A program made the position numbers and the translations under genes. The notes beneath the pieces were generated by a model. It had not been told where the DNA came from. It did not search any database and worked only from the letters and a program-made list of their open reading frames with translations. From NCBI RefSeq assembly GCF_002114215.1, contig NZ_NCTE01000140.1, positions 1 through 55,400 of the forward strand: 55,400 nucleotides of DNA, in the 5' to 3' direction. This DNA is from Streptomyces sp. 13-12-16 (GTDB taxonomy: Bacteria > Actinomycetota > Actinomycetes > Streptomycetales > Streptomycetaceae). Shown here piece after piece: positions 8,253 to 15,375 of this stretch (position 1 is the first letter of the stretch; every line of letters begins with the position of its first letter).

Positions 8253-8918
8253 TCACTCGTAGCGCAGGCGCAGTGACTCCTGCTCGGCTTCCTCGATCTG
8301 GTCCAGGGTCAGGCCGGGCAGGTTCAGCTGGGCCAGGGTCACCTCGGCGCTGGTCGGCTGGGCGTCGGCAGGCAGCCACTGCTCGGGTCGCCAGGCGTTG
8401 GCGCGCATCAGTGACTTCGGGCAGTGCGGATAGACCTGCTCGACCTGCACCACAAGCGCTGTGACCGGTGGTTTTCCGACGGGAGTGAGTCGGGCGAGCA
8501 GTTCCGGGCGGGCGGAGACGCAGGCACGGCCGTTGACGCGCAGTGTGGTCGGGCGGCCGGGGACGAGGAAGAGCAGTCCGACGCGTCCGGTCTCCAGCAC
8601 GTTGTGCAGGGTGTCGAGCCGCTTGTTGCCGGTCGCGTCGGGGACGACCAGAGTTTGCCCGTCCAGCACCGAGACGAACCCGGCCGGGCCGCCGCGCGGT
8701 GTCACGTCCGCCCGGCCCTCTGCGTCCGCGCTGCCGATGAACACCAGTGAGGAGCAGCCGATCAGCGCCCGGGCCTCCTCGGTCAGGCGGTCGGTCTCCT
8801 TGCGCAGCGCGTTCGGGTTCGGCTGCGGGTAGAGCTCACGCAACCGCTCCGGGCTGGTGAGGGCGTCCGCCCGGAGGGAATCGAAAAGCGAGGCGGCAGC
8901 ATCGGTATCGATCATCAT
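8253..8918 (-). CDS. FMN-dependent PPOX-type flavoprotein (MSMEG_1061-like)
   Basis: 221 residues with the split-barrel flavin-binding fold. CSSLVFIGSADAEGRADVTPRGGPAGFV is the first barrel strand pair. LVVPDATGNKRLDTLHNVLETGRVGLLFLVPGR holds the FMN phosphate-binding KRLDTL and the GLLF strand. CPKSLMRANAWRPEQWLP near residue 165-185 is typical of the MSMEG_1061 subgroup. It probably reduces small molecules using F420 or FMN; the substrate is unknown. Start ATG 8918 follows AGGGTCGCCCAT; a second ATG follows at once. It precedes doxX by 76 bases on the same strand and could be co-transcribed. Confidence 0.85.
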   Translation of the reverse strand: MMIDTDAAASLFDSLRADALTSPERLRELYPQPNPNALRKETDRLTEEARALIGCSSLVFIGSADAEGRADVTPRGGPAGFVSVLDGQTLVVPDATGNKRLDTLHNVLETGRVGLLFLVPGRPTTLRVNGRACVSARPELLARLTPVGKPPVTALVVQVEQVYPHCPKSLMRANAWRPEQWLPADAQPTSAEVTLAQLNLPGLTLDQIEEAEQESLRLRYE

Positions 8919-8999
8919 ATGGGCGACCCTAGAAGATGATCTGGTGACCCGAGCCGGAGAACCGGAACAGGGTTCCCGCCGAAGGACCTCCGACGCACG

Positions 9000-9635
9000 T
9001 CAGGAGGGCGAGTCCAGGCGGTCTTCGACGGCACGTGCAACGAGGTCGTGGATCATGAACTGCCCGGGTCCGCAGTTCTCCTTGAGGCGGGCGAGATCGT
9101 CGGGGCCGAACCAGTCGTGGGCGGAGTGCTTGGACCATTCCGGCTTGGGGTGGTCCAGGCCGCCGTCCACCTCGACGAGGTAGTCGGCCTCGTGACGCAG
9201 GCCGCCGCCGTCGTCCCCCGTCCAGGTCGTGGTGCCGAGGAACCGCCGCACGTGGGTCGGTCGTCGGCCGGTCTCCTCCTCGACTTCGCGTGCGAGAGCC
9301 TCCAGAAGCGTTTCCCCCTCCTCGACATGACCGCCCACGATGTCCCAGGCCCCGGGAAACAGGCGACGGTCCGAACTCCGCTTCCGGGCAGAGGCACGAC
9401 CCTCCCGGTCGAGGATGACAGCGCCGACGGTCCAGACCTCGTCCGCGCCGGGGACGGGGACCTGGATATCATCGTTGACGGTGAACGACCGTTTGTGAGT
9501 GGGCGTGACCGGTAGCGTAGAGCGGGCCCTCGCCCGGCTTGCCGGAGTCGTCGTGGTCGGTGACCAGCTGCCGGGGACCGGCTGCCTGCGCCGCAGGCCG
9601 CGGGCGCCGCGATGTACCCGAACCAGCCGATCCAC
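9000..9635 (-). CDS. NUDIX hydrolase
   Basis: The conserved domain runs from about residue 62 to the end. WTVGAVILDREGRASARKRS is the first strands, and GGHVEEGETLLEALAREVEEETG is a perfect Nudix box (GX5EX7REUXEEXGU) binding Mg and the diphosphate. WFGPDDLARLKEN near the end is typical of ADP-ribose or nucleotide pyrophosphohydrolases. The start is uncertain. The only in-frame initiator upstream is GTG 9635, with no good ribosome site; the 50 Arg/Thr-rich residues it adds look non-coding, so translation may begin nearer base 9480 at an unusual codon. It is divergent from the SDR gene. Confidence 0.8.
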   Translation of the reverse strand: MDRLVRVHRGARGLRRRQPVPGSWSPTTTTPASRARARSTLPVTPTHKRSFTVNDDIQVPVPGADEVWTVGAVILDREGRASARKRSSDRRLFPGAWDIVGGHVEEGETLLEALAREVEEETGRRPTHVRRFLGTTTWTGDDGGGLRHEADYLVEVDGGLDHPKPEWSKHSAHDWFGPDDLARLKENCGPGQFMIHDLVARAVEDRLDSPS

Positions 9636-9655
9636 GAACCAGGAACGACACCACT

Positions 9656-10384
9656 ATGAGATGGGACGATCACCGCGTCGTCATCACGGCCGCCGGCCGG
9701 GACTTCGGGCGGACCCTGGCCCTCCGGCTCGCGGACCTCGGCGCCGAGGTGTTCCTCTCGGCACGTCACCTCGCCGCCGCCCAGCGAGTCCGCGACGAGA
9801 TCCGCGATCGCGGCCATCAGCGGGTGCACGCCTTCGCCTGCGACCTGGCGGAGCCCGCCTCGATCCGCGACTTCGCTTCCGGCGTCGCGGAACGCACGAA
9901 CCGTGTCGACGTACTCATCAACAACGGCTCTCGCTACCTGACGGGGCCGGACCTGCTGTCCGCAACCGACGCGGACGTCGTCGACACCATCGCCTCCGGC
10001 GCCACGGGCACCGTCCTGACCACGAAGAGTTTCCTCCCTCTCCTGCTCAACTCGGACAAGCCGGATGTCGTGACGATGGTCTCCGCGTGCGGAACGCCGG
10101 GCCACCACCGGTCCGATGCGCACGACGCCTTCTACGCGGCCAAGAGCGCCCAGACGGGGTTCACCGAGATCCTCTCCAAGCGCCTGCGCGCTCAAGGAGT
10201 CCGGGTGATCTCGCTCTACCCGCCCGACTTCGTCAACGCCGATCCGCTCTCCGAGGAGTGGGAGACCACCCCGCGCGCAGCCGAGGACGCCCTCACCGCG
10301 CAGTCCCTCGTGGAGTGCATCCTCTTCGCCGTCGCTCAACCTCGTGACTGCTTCATCAAGGCGTTCCATTTCGAACAGGTCTGA
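9656..10384 (+). CDS. Short-chain dehydrogenase/reductase-like protein
   Basis: 242 residues with a Rossmann-fold SDR pattern. The cofactor loop is altered: VVITAAGRDFGRTLALRLADLGAEV keeps only part of TGxxxGIG. VDVLINNGSRYL replaces NNAG with NNGS. The active-site region MVSACG and FYAAKSAQTGF keeps Ser and the YxxxK pair. It ends at about residue 240, a normal SDR length, so it is probably functional but divergent in cofactor binding. Start ATG 9656 has AGGA 11 bases upstream. No partner enzyme is adjacent, so the substrate is unknown. Confidence 0.82.
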   Translation: MRWDDHRVVITAAGRDFGRTLALRLADLGAEVFLSARHLAAAQRVRDEIRDRGHQRVHAFACDLAEPASIRDFASGVAERTNRVDVLINNGSRYLTGPDLLSATDADVVDTIASGATGTVLTTKSFLPLLLNSDKPDVVTMVSACGTPGHHRSDAHDAFYAAKSAQTGFTEILSKRLRAQGVRVISLYPPDFVNADPLSEEWETTPRAAEDALTAQSLVECILFAVAQPRDCFIKAFHFEQV

Positions 10385-10393
10385 CCCGCGCAC

Positions 10394-10411
10394 TCGTACG
10401 TCGCCGTACGA
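10394..10411. terminator. Short hairpin after the SDR gene
   Basis: TCGTACG and CGTACGA form a 7-bp stem around TCGC, ten bases after the stop codon at 10384. It is a weak candidate terminator. Confidence 0.4.
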
Positions 10412-10482
10412 CGGCTGACGCGAGGCCGCCCGGGCCGTGGGCGTTGAGGCGGCTCCAGTTCCCGACCGGCTCGGCAGTCCTC

Positions 10483-10746
10483 TCATCCGGCGGGCGGAGC
10501 CGTGACCAGGTCCATGCTCGGGTAGCTGCCCGTGACGAAGCCCGCGGCTTCGCAGACCGGCCTTCCGGCCGTACCGGCGTGCAGTTGGGCGTAGTGGATG
10601 CCCGCCGTGCGGAGGCGGCCGACCAGTGCGTCCACGATGCGGCGTGCGTGGCCGCGGTCGCGGGCCGGGACGTCGGTCACGATCCCGTCGGGGCAGCCGC
10701 GGCGTCCGAGCGGCAGTACGCGAGCGACGCGGTCACCCCTGTGCAC
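10483..10746 (-). pseudogene. N-terminally truncated GNAT acetyltransferase
   Basis: 87 codons from GTG 10746. VTDVPARDRGHARRIVDALVGRLR is motif A of a GNAT domain, with the RDRGHA acetyl-CoA loop. YAQLHAGTAGRPVCEAAGFVTGS plus SMDL is the usual C-terminus. The first half of the fold (about 70 residues) is missing, because the sequence runs directly into the MerR promoter. It is likely a decayed gene and not a functional enzyme. Confidence 0.7.
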
Positions 10747-10779
10747 GTGGCCCTCGCCATGCCCTCGGCCGAGCGCGAG

Positions 10780-10834
10780 TTGACCCTCCCCCTACGTCAG
10801 GCTCGAGGCTGTGTGCCGACGAAGGGACGGGTGG
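10780..10834 (+). promoter_or_regulatory. Likely MerR-type promoter of the TipA-like gene
   Basis: TTGACC (10780-10785) is a good -35 box. It is followed by CTCCCCCTACGTCAGG, a partly symmetrical stretch of the kind found in the long spacer of MerR/TipA-controlled promoters. GAAGGGA before ATG 10835 serves as the ribosome site. The -10 hexamer is not clear, as expected for activator-dependent spacing. Confidence 0.5.
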
Positions 10835-11635
10835 ATGAGCTACTCCGTGGGGCAGGTGGCGGCCTTCGCCGGGGTGACGGTGCGTACGCTGCATCACTAC
10901 GACAAGGCGGGACTGCTCTCGCCCAGTGACCGCAGCCACGCCGGATACCGGCTCTACAACGAGGCCGACCTGGTCCGTCTCCAGCAGATCCTCTTCTACC
11001 GCGAGCTCGGCTTCCCTCTCGACGAGATCGCCGCGCTCTTCAAGGATCCGCAGGTGAACCCCCTGGAGCGGCTCCGGGCCCGGCAGCGGCAGCTGCACGA
11101 GGAGATCGCCAGGCTGCAGCGGCTGGCCGAGGTGGCGGAGCGGGCCATCGAGGTCCAGAAGACCGGCGTGCCCCTGACTCCCGAAGAACGCTTCGAGGTG
11201 TTCGGCGAGATCGCCTTCGACCTGAGTTACGCCACCGAGGCGGAGCTGAAGTGGGCGCACTCGGAAGGACAGCGCGAGGCGATGGCGCGCGCGGACGCCC
11301 ACACCAAGGAGGACTGGCGCCGGCTCATGGGCGAGGCCGCCGCCTGGCGCGCGGAGCTGCTCGCGGTCTTCGACGAGGGGGAGCCGAGCTGCGGCGAGCG
11401 GGCCATGGACCTCGCCGAGGAACACCGCTTGCACATCGCACGCTGGTTCACCTCCTGCCCGCCCGACATGCACCGGCGTATCGCGGACGACTTCGTCGCC
11501 GACCCGCGCGCCTTCGCCCTGGTCGTACCGCCCTCGCAGCAACGCCCGGGCCTGGCCGTCTACACGCGCGAGGCGGTCCACGCCAACGCGGCCCGCCACG
11601 CCGGTGACGGCACCGGTTCCGAGGAGAACCGATGA
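10835..11635 (+). CDS. MerR-family regulator with TipAS-like C-terminal domain
   Basis: 266 residues. The first 70 are a textbook MerR winged helix: YSVGQVAAFAGVTVRTLHHYDKAGLL, then GYRLYNEADLVRLQQILFYRELGFPLDEI. A coiled linker (about 85-115) dimerises the protein. Residues about 130-255 match the TipAS antibiotic-recognition fold, with EAMARADAHTKEDWRRLMGEA, a W..F.SCPPDMHRRIADDFVADPRF-like helix and the YTREAVHANAAR end. TipAS proteins bind thiopeptides and other drugs and activate their own promoter. The stop overlaps the next start (ATGA, 11632-11635), so the glycosyltransferase is translationally coupled. Confidence 0.92.
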   Translation: MSYSVGQVAAFAGVTVRTLHHYDKAGLLSPSDRSHAGYRLYNEADLVRLQQILFYRELGFPLDEIAALFKDPQVNPLERLRARQRQLHEEIARLQRLAEVAERAIEVQKTGVPLTPEERFEVFGEIAFDLSYATEAELKWAHSEGQREAMARADAHTKEDWRRLMGEAAAWRAELLAVFDEGEPSCGERAMDLAEEHRLHIARWFTSCPPDMHRRIADDFVADPRAFALVVPPSQQRPGLAVYTREAVHANAARHAGDGTGSEENR

Positions 11636-12846
11636 GGATCCTGATCGCCGCGGCCGGATCGCGCGGCGACGTCGCGCCCTACACGGGCCTGGGCGCCGAA
11701 CTGAGCCGGGCCGGCCACGACGTCGCCCTCGCCGCCACCGACACCTTCGCACCCCTCGCACGCGAGGCGGGGCTGGAGTTCCGTGGTCTGCCCGCCGACA
11801 CACGGGGACATGGCGATGTCACGGGCAAACGTGACCTGATGCGGGCCGCCGCAGCCTTCATCACCGAACTGGGTCAGGGCTTCGCCGACGCGGTGGACAA
11901 GGGCACGGACCTGCTCCTGCTGTCGACCACCACGGCCCCCCTCGGCTGGCACCTCACCGAGGCCACCGGCACACCGAGCCTCGGCGTGTACCTCCAGCCC
12001 ACCGCACCGACCGGCGACTTCCCACCCGTCGTGACCGGCTCCCGCTCACTGGGCCGGCTCGCCAACCGGGCAGCCGGACGCTTCGCCCTGCGGATGGCCG
12101 ACCGCGTCTACGCACGGGCCGTCACACAACTGCGCCACCGCCTCGCTCTCCCTCCGGCCTCCCCCTCCGAGGTGCGCCGACGACAGGAACAAGCGAACTG
12201 GCCCGTCCTGCACGGTTTCAGCACGGCCCTGGTGCCCCGCCCCGCCGACTGGCGCCCCGGCCTGGACGTCGTGGGCAACTGGTGGCCCCATCACGACCCG
12301 GCCGAGCGACTCCCTTACGAGCTTGAGGACTTCCTGAGCGCCGGACCCCGGCCCGTCCTCATCGGCTTCGGCAGCATGGCGTCCGGCGACGGAGAACGAC
12401 TGAGCGGGATCGCGGTGCGCGCCCTGCGCCGCGCCGGACTGCGCGGCATCCTGCAATCCGGGAGCGCCGGACTCACCGCCGACGGGGACGACGTGCTCAC
12501 TGTCAGGGACGTACCGCACGCCCTGCTGTTCCCACGGCTGGCCGCGGTGGTCCACCACGGCGGGGCCGGCACCTCCGCCGCCGCGCTACGCGCCGGAGTG
12601 CCCGCCGTCCCCGTGCCGGTCACCGCGGACCAGCCGTTCTGGGCGAGGCGACTCGCCGCCCTCGGCGCCGCCACCGACCCCGTCCCCTTCCGGTCCCTCA
12701 CCGCCGAACGGCTCGCCGACTCCCTCCATCACGTGGTGAAACAGCAGTCGTACAGCCGAGCCGCCGCGACAGCGGCACACCACATGGCGGCCGAGAACGG
12801 AGCACGGAAGACACTCAAGGCCATCCAGCAGATGACCGGGGGATGA
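11632..12846 (+). CDS. GT1-family (UGT/MGT-type) glycosyltransferase
   Basis: 404 residues with the GT-B fold. MRILIAAAGSRGDVAPYTGLGAELSRAGHDV is the acceptor-domain start seen in macrolide and sterol glucosyltransferases. The nucleotide-sugar domain has PVLIGFGSMAS, then VVHHGGAGTSAAALRAGVPAVPVPVTADQPFWA (about 300-335), the HHGGAGT diphosphate-binding motif and the DQ sugar-contact pair. It is likely to glycosylate a hydrophobic small molecule. Because it is coupled to a TipA-like sensor, drug-inducible inactivation is a reasonable guess, but a native metabolite is equally possible. The genes form a two-gene operon followed by a hairpin repeat. Confidence 0.88.
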   Translation: MRILIAAAGSRGDVAPYTGLGAELSRAGHDVALAATDTFAPLAREAGLEFRGLPADTRGHGDVTGKRDLMRAAAAFITELGQGFADAVDKGTDLLLLSTTTAPLGWHLTEATGTPSLGVYLQPTAPTGDFPPVVTGSRSLGRLANRAAGRFALRMADRVYARAVTQLRHRLALPPASPSEVRRRQEQANWPVLHGFSTALVPRPADWRPGLDVVGNWWPHHDPAERLPYELEDFLSAGPRPVLIGFGSMASGDGERLSGIAVRALRRAGLRGILQSGSAGLTADGDDVLTVRDVPHALLFPRLAAVVHHGGAGTSAAALRAGVPAVPVPVTADQPFWARRLAALGAATDPVPFRSLTAERLADSLHHVVKQQSYSRAAATAAHHMAAENGARKTLKAIQQMTGG

Positions 12847-12985
12847 CGCCGATCCGTTCCTCGCGCGCGTCCCGTCTCGAGCGAGGAGCCCGGGCCCGGT
12901 CCTCGACCTGGTCGGAACAGGTACCCGGGGTCCCCTGTCACGGGGGGGGGGGGCGTCGGTGACACGGCGAAGCCGCGCCTGCTCA

Positions 12986-13090
12986 CGGCGAAGCCACACC
13001 TGAACACTCCGGTGCGGCTTCGCCGCGGGATCGAGCGTCCTGGCGCACACGACGCGGTCGGTGCTTCGTGCGGCCCGGTCACCTGTGCGG
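12986..13090. repeat. Dispersed hairpin repeat, copy A
   Basis: CGGCGAAGCCACACC (12986-13000) pairs with GGTGCGGCTTCGCCG (13011-13025) with one mismatch. A flank of about 60 bases, GCGCACACGACGCGGTCGG and surroundings (13041-13065), aligns with the flanks of copies B (19064) and C (26781). A third partial arm lies just upstream (12965-12979), and twelve consecutive G (12942-12953) precede it. It sits between the convergent glycosyltransferase and GH6 genes and may end transcription. Confidence 0.8.
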
Positions 13091-13107
13091 GCGGCGGGAG
13101 TCCTGGA

Positions 13108-14073
13108 TCAGTAGCCGTAGATCATCTTGTAGGCGACCTCGGGGAGGAACTGGCCGGCCGTGGAGCCGGTTCCGACACCGCAGTTGCCGTCGGACTCGCC
13201 CGGGGTCTTGATCCACAGGAGCATCTCGGCGCCTCCGCCCTTCTGGGTGGGCGTGCCGATGCGGCGGCCGGAGGGGTTGCACCACTGGCCGTTGGAGCCG
13301 TTGCCGTTGCGGCTGGTGTCCACGACGAACGGCTTGGTGTAGCCGTAACGGGCGGCCAGTTCGTTGTTGACGGCGTTGCCGTAGGCGGTGTTCTCGGCGG
13401 TGGTGATGTAGTTGGAGACGTTGAGCGAGAAGCCGTGGGCCTGTCGGAGGCCGGCTTCGTGGAGGCGCCGGGCCATGGTCGCCGCGTCGGCCCAGCGCGG
13501 GTTGCCGGCGTCCATGTAGACCCAGGTGTTGGGGGCTTGACGATTGAACTCGGCGAGGGCGCCGGTGAGCATGGCCTCGCGTTCGTCGATCTGGGCCTGG
13601 GTCATGCAGCCGTAGTCTCCGAGGGAGTCCGGTTCGAGGACGACGACGGCCGGGCGGGCCGCGATGCCTCCGGCGAACTGGGCGATCCAGTTGGCGTAGG
13701 CGGACGGCGAGGAGGCTCCGCCGGCGGAGTGCCCGCCGCAGTAGTCACGGTGGTAGATGTTGTAGGCGACGAGGATGGGCAGCTTGTCCCGGTTGTCCGC
13801 CGCTCCGGCGTAGGCGCCTGTCGCGGTGCCGATGGTGCCGCTCCAGGAGCCGAACCAGCGGGCCATCGGGGTGTTGGCGATGGAGGCGTTGATCGCGGCG
13901 GCCCGGCCGTCGCCGGGGTTGGCGGCCGCCCACCGCCTCGCGCTGGAGTCGGGGTCCACGTAGAACCCGTTGGTCATGGTGGTGGGGTCGGCCGCGTGGG
14001 CGGAGGGCGCGGCGGCGAACGCCAGCGGCAGAGCACAGAACGCTGCCATCAGGGTGCGGAGTCTGCGGCTCAA
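13108..14073 (-). CDS. Secreted glycoside hydrolase family 6 cellulase (endoglucanase type)
   Basis: 321 residues and a catalytic domain only. A Sec signal (MSRRLRTLMAAFCALPLAFAAAPSAHA) is followed by the GH6 core. YNIYHRDYCGGHSAGG (about 104-119) carries the conserved Asp of the active-site loop. VVVLEPDSLGDYGC (about 143-156) has the catalytic acid Asp149. WIKTPGESDGNCG is the last active-site loop. No cellulose-binding module is attached, so soluble or amorphous substrates are likely. The start is TTG 14073, with GAGG seven bases upstream. CebR-like operators lie in the divergent promoter region shared with the LacI gene. Confidence 0.92.
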   Translation of the reverse strand: MSRRLRTLMAAFCALPLAFAAAPSAHAADPTTMTNGFYVDPDSSARRWAAANPGDGRAAAINASIANTPMARWFGSWSGTIGTATGAYAGAADNRDKLPILVAYNIYHRDYCGGHSAGGASSPSAYANWIAQFAGGIAARPAVVVLEPDSLGDYGCMTQAQIDEREAMLTGALAEFNRQAPNTWVYMDAGNPRWADAATMARRLHEAGLRQAHGFSLNVSNYITTAENTAYGNAVNNELAARYGYTKPFVVDTSRNGNGSNGQWCNPSGRRIGTPTQKGGGAEMLLWIKTPGESDGNCGVGTGSTAGQFLPEVAYKMIYGY

Positions 14074-14105
14074 GACAGTACCTCGGTTTCAGAGGAGGCG
14101 TGTTT

Positions 14106-14259
14106 TGGGAGCGCTCCCACTGGAAGCGGTCCCAATCGTGTGGGCGGGTGATTGAGCTGTCAATGGTCGGCGCAGCATTCGACTTTCACAGGGGGAGTGT
14201 GGGTCCGTGGGCCCACTGCACTGGAAGCGGTCCCACCTCTGCGTCCCTGAGCGCTCCCC
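14106..14259. promoter_or_regulatory. Cluster of four CebR-like operators
   Basis: Box 1, TGGGAGCGCTCCCA (14106-14119), is a perfect 14-bp palindrome identical to the published CebR operator. Boxes 2 and 3 lie within two exact copies of ACTGGAAGCGGTCCCA, at 14119-14134 and 14220-14235. Box 4 is a degenerate TGAGCGCTCCCC (14248-14259). Together they cover the divergent region between the GH6 gene and the LacI gene. Cellobiose or a related sugar as inducer is inferred. Confidence 0.82.
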
Positions 14260-14281
14260 GCCTGTGAAAGACTCACGAGCC

Positions 14282-15295
14282 ATGGCAGAAGCAGTGCCGC
14301 GTCGGCAACCGACGCTCGACGAGGTGGCCGAACGCGCCGGTGTTTCCCGCTCCGTGGCCTCCCGCGCCCTCAACAACGCCCCGCACGTCAGCCGCGCCAA
14401 GCGCGAGGCTGTCGAACGGGCCGTGCGGCAACTCGGTTACGTACCCAATCCGACCGCCCGCGCGCTGGCCACCCGTCAGACGGGGGCGGCCGCCCTGGTC
14501 GTCTCGGGAGAGGACCCGTCGATCTTCGCCGACCCGTTCTTCGCCCGGGTGATCGTGGGGGCGTCGGCCGCCCTGGACGAGGCGGACCTGCATCTGATGC
14601 TGTGCCTGGCCGCTTCCGACCGGGGCCGCAAGCGGGTCGAGGAGCTCCTGCGGTCCAGGGGCGCGGACGGTGTGATGCTGATGGCGCTGCGCGAGGACGA
14701 TCCGCTGACCCGGATGGCCGACGAGGCGCAGATGCCCGTCGTGTTCGGCGGGCGCCCGGTCGGTTCGGCTCCCCGGTGGTACGTGGACGTGGACAACGTC
14801 GGCGGAGCGCGCGAGGCGACCGAGCATCTGGTCTCACTCGGCCGGAGGCGCGTGGCCGTGATCTGCGGGCGTCTGGACACCGAGGCCGGGCGCGCCCGGT
14901 ACCGCGGTTACCGGGACGCCATGCTGGGCGCCGGTCTCGATCCGTTCCCGCCGCTGGAGGGGGACTTCACGGAGCGCAGCGGAGCCGCCGCCATGGCCGC
15001 GCTGCTGGTGGGACACCCCGACGTGGACGGAGTGTTCGCAGCCAACGACAACATGGCGGCGGGAGCGCTGCGCACCCTGCGGGAGGCCGGCCGACGGGTC
15101 CCCGCCGACGTCGCCCTGGTCGGCTTCGACGACCTGACGGTCGCCCGGATCGCCGATCCGCCGCTCACCACCGTCCATCAGCCTGTGGAGGCTCTCGGAC
15201 GGGAGATGGCGCGCATGCTCGTCGCGCTCGTCAACGGGCAGGACCCCACTCCGCTGCTCCTCCCCACCCGCCTGGCCGTCCGGGCCAGCGCCTGA
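14282..15295 (+). CDS. LacI-family transcriptional regulator
   Basis: 337 residues. The N-terminal helix-turn-helix and hinge (PTLDEVAERAGVSRSVASRALNNAPHVSRAKREAVERAVRQLGYVPNPTARALATR) is the standard LacI DNA-binding unit. The rest is a periplasmic-binding-protein-like sugar sensor ending in PADVALVGFDDLTVARIADPPLTTVHQP, the LacI C-terminal signature. It probably represses itself and the divergent GH6 gene through the CebR-like boxes. Its helix region differs from the CebR sequence I remember (VGRGTVSR), so it may be a paralogue using the same operator. Start ATG 14282 is preceded by GAAAGA. Confidence 0.92.
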   Translation: MAEAVPRRQPTLDEVAERAGVSRSVASRALNNAPHVSRAKREAVERAVRQLGYVPNPTARALATRQTGAAALVVSGEDPSIFADPFFARVIVGASAALDEADLHLMLCLAASDRGRKRVEELLRSRGADGVMLMALREDDPLTRMADEAQMPVVFGGRPVGSAPRWYVDVDNVGGAREATEHLVSLGRRRVAVICGRLDTEAGRARYRGYRDAMLGAGLDPFPPLEGDFTERSGAAAMAALLVGHPDVDGVFAANDNMAAGALRTLREAGRRVPADVALVGFDDLTVARIADPPLTTVHQPVEALGREMARMLVALVNGQDPTPLLLPTRLAVRASA

Positions 15296-15304
15296 CTCCT
15301 CACC

Positions 15305-15348
15305 GTCCGGGAGGGGCGGGCCCCGGTCCGGACGGGTCGCTCCCGGAC
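15305..15348. terminator. Branched hairpin between convergent LacI and GH43 genes
   Basis: GTCCGGGAG (15305-15313) pairs with CTCCCGGAC (15340-15348). The enclosed bases can form smaller GC stems. It lies between stops at 15295 (+) and 15376 (-) and is a plausible shared terminator. Confidence 0.6.
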
Positions 15349-15375
15349 GCGGCGCGGTGCGGTCGATGGACCGGT

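Noticed and set aside
9053..10486. 477-codon minus-strand frame over the SDR and NUDIX genes
   Set aside because: It is antisense to the SDR and out of frame with the NUDIX box.
12942..12953. Run of twelve G as a possible functional site
   Set aside because: It is more likely a slippage-prone or uncertain homopolymer; nothing else supports a function.
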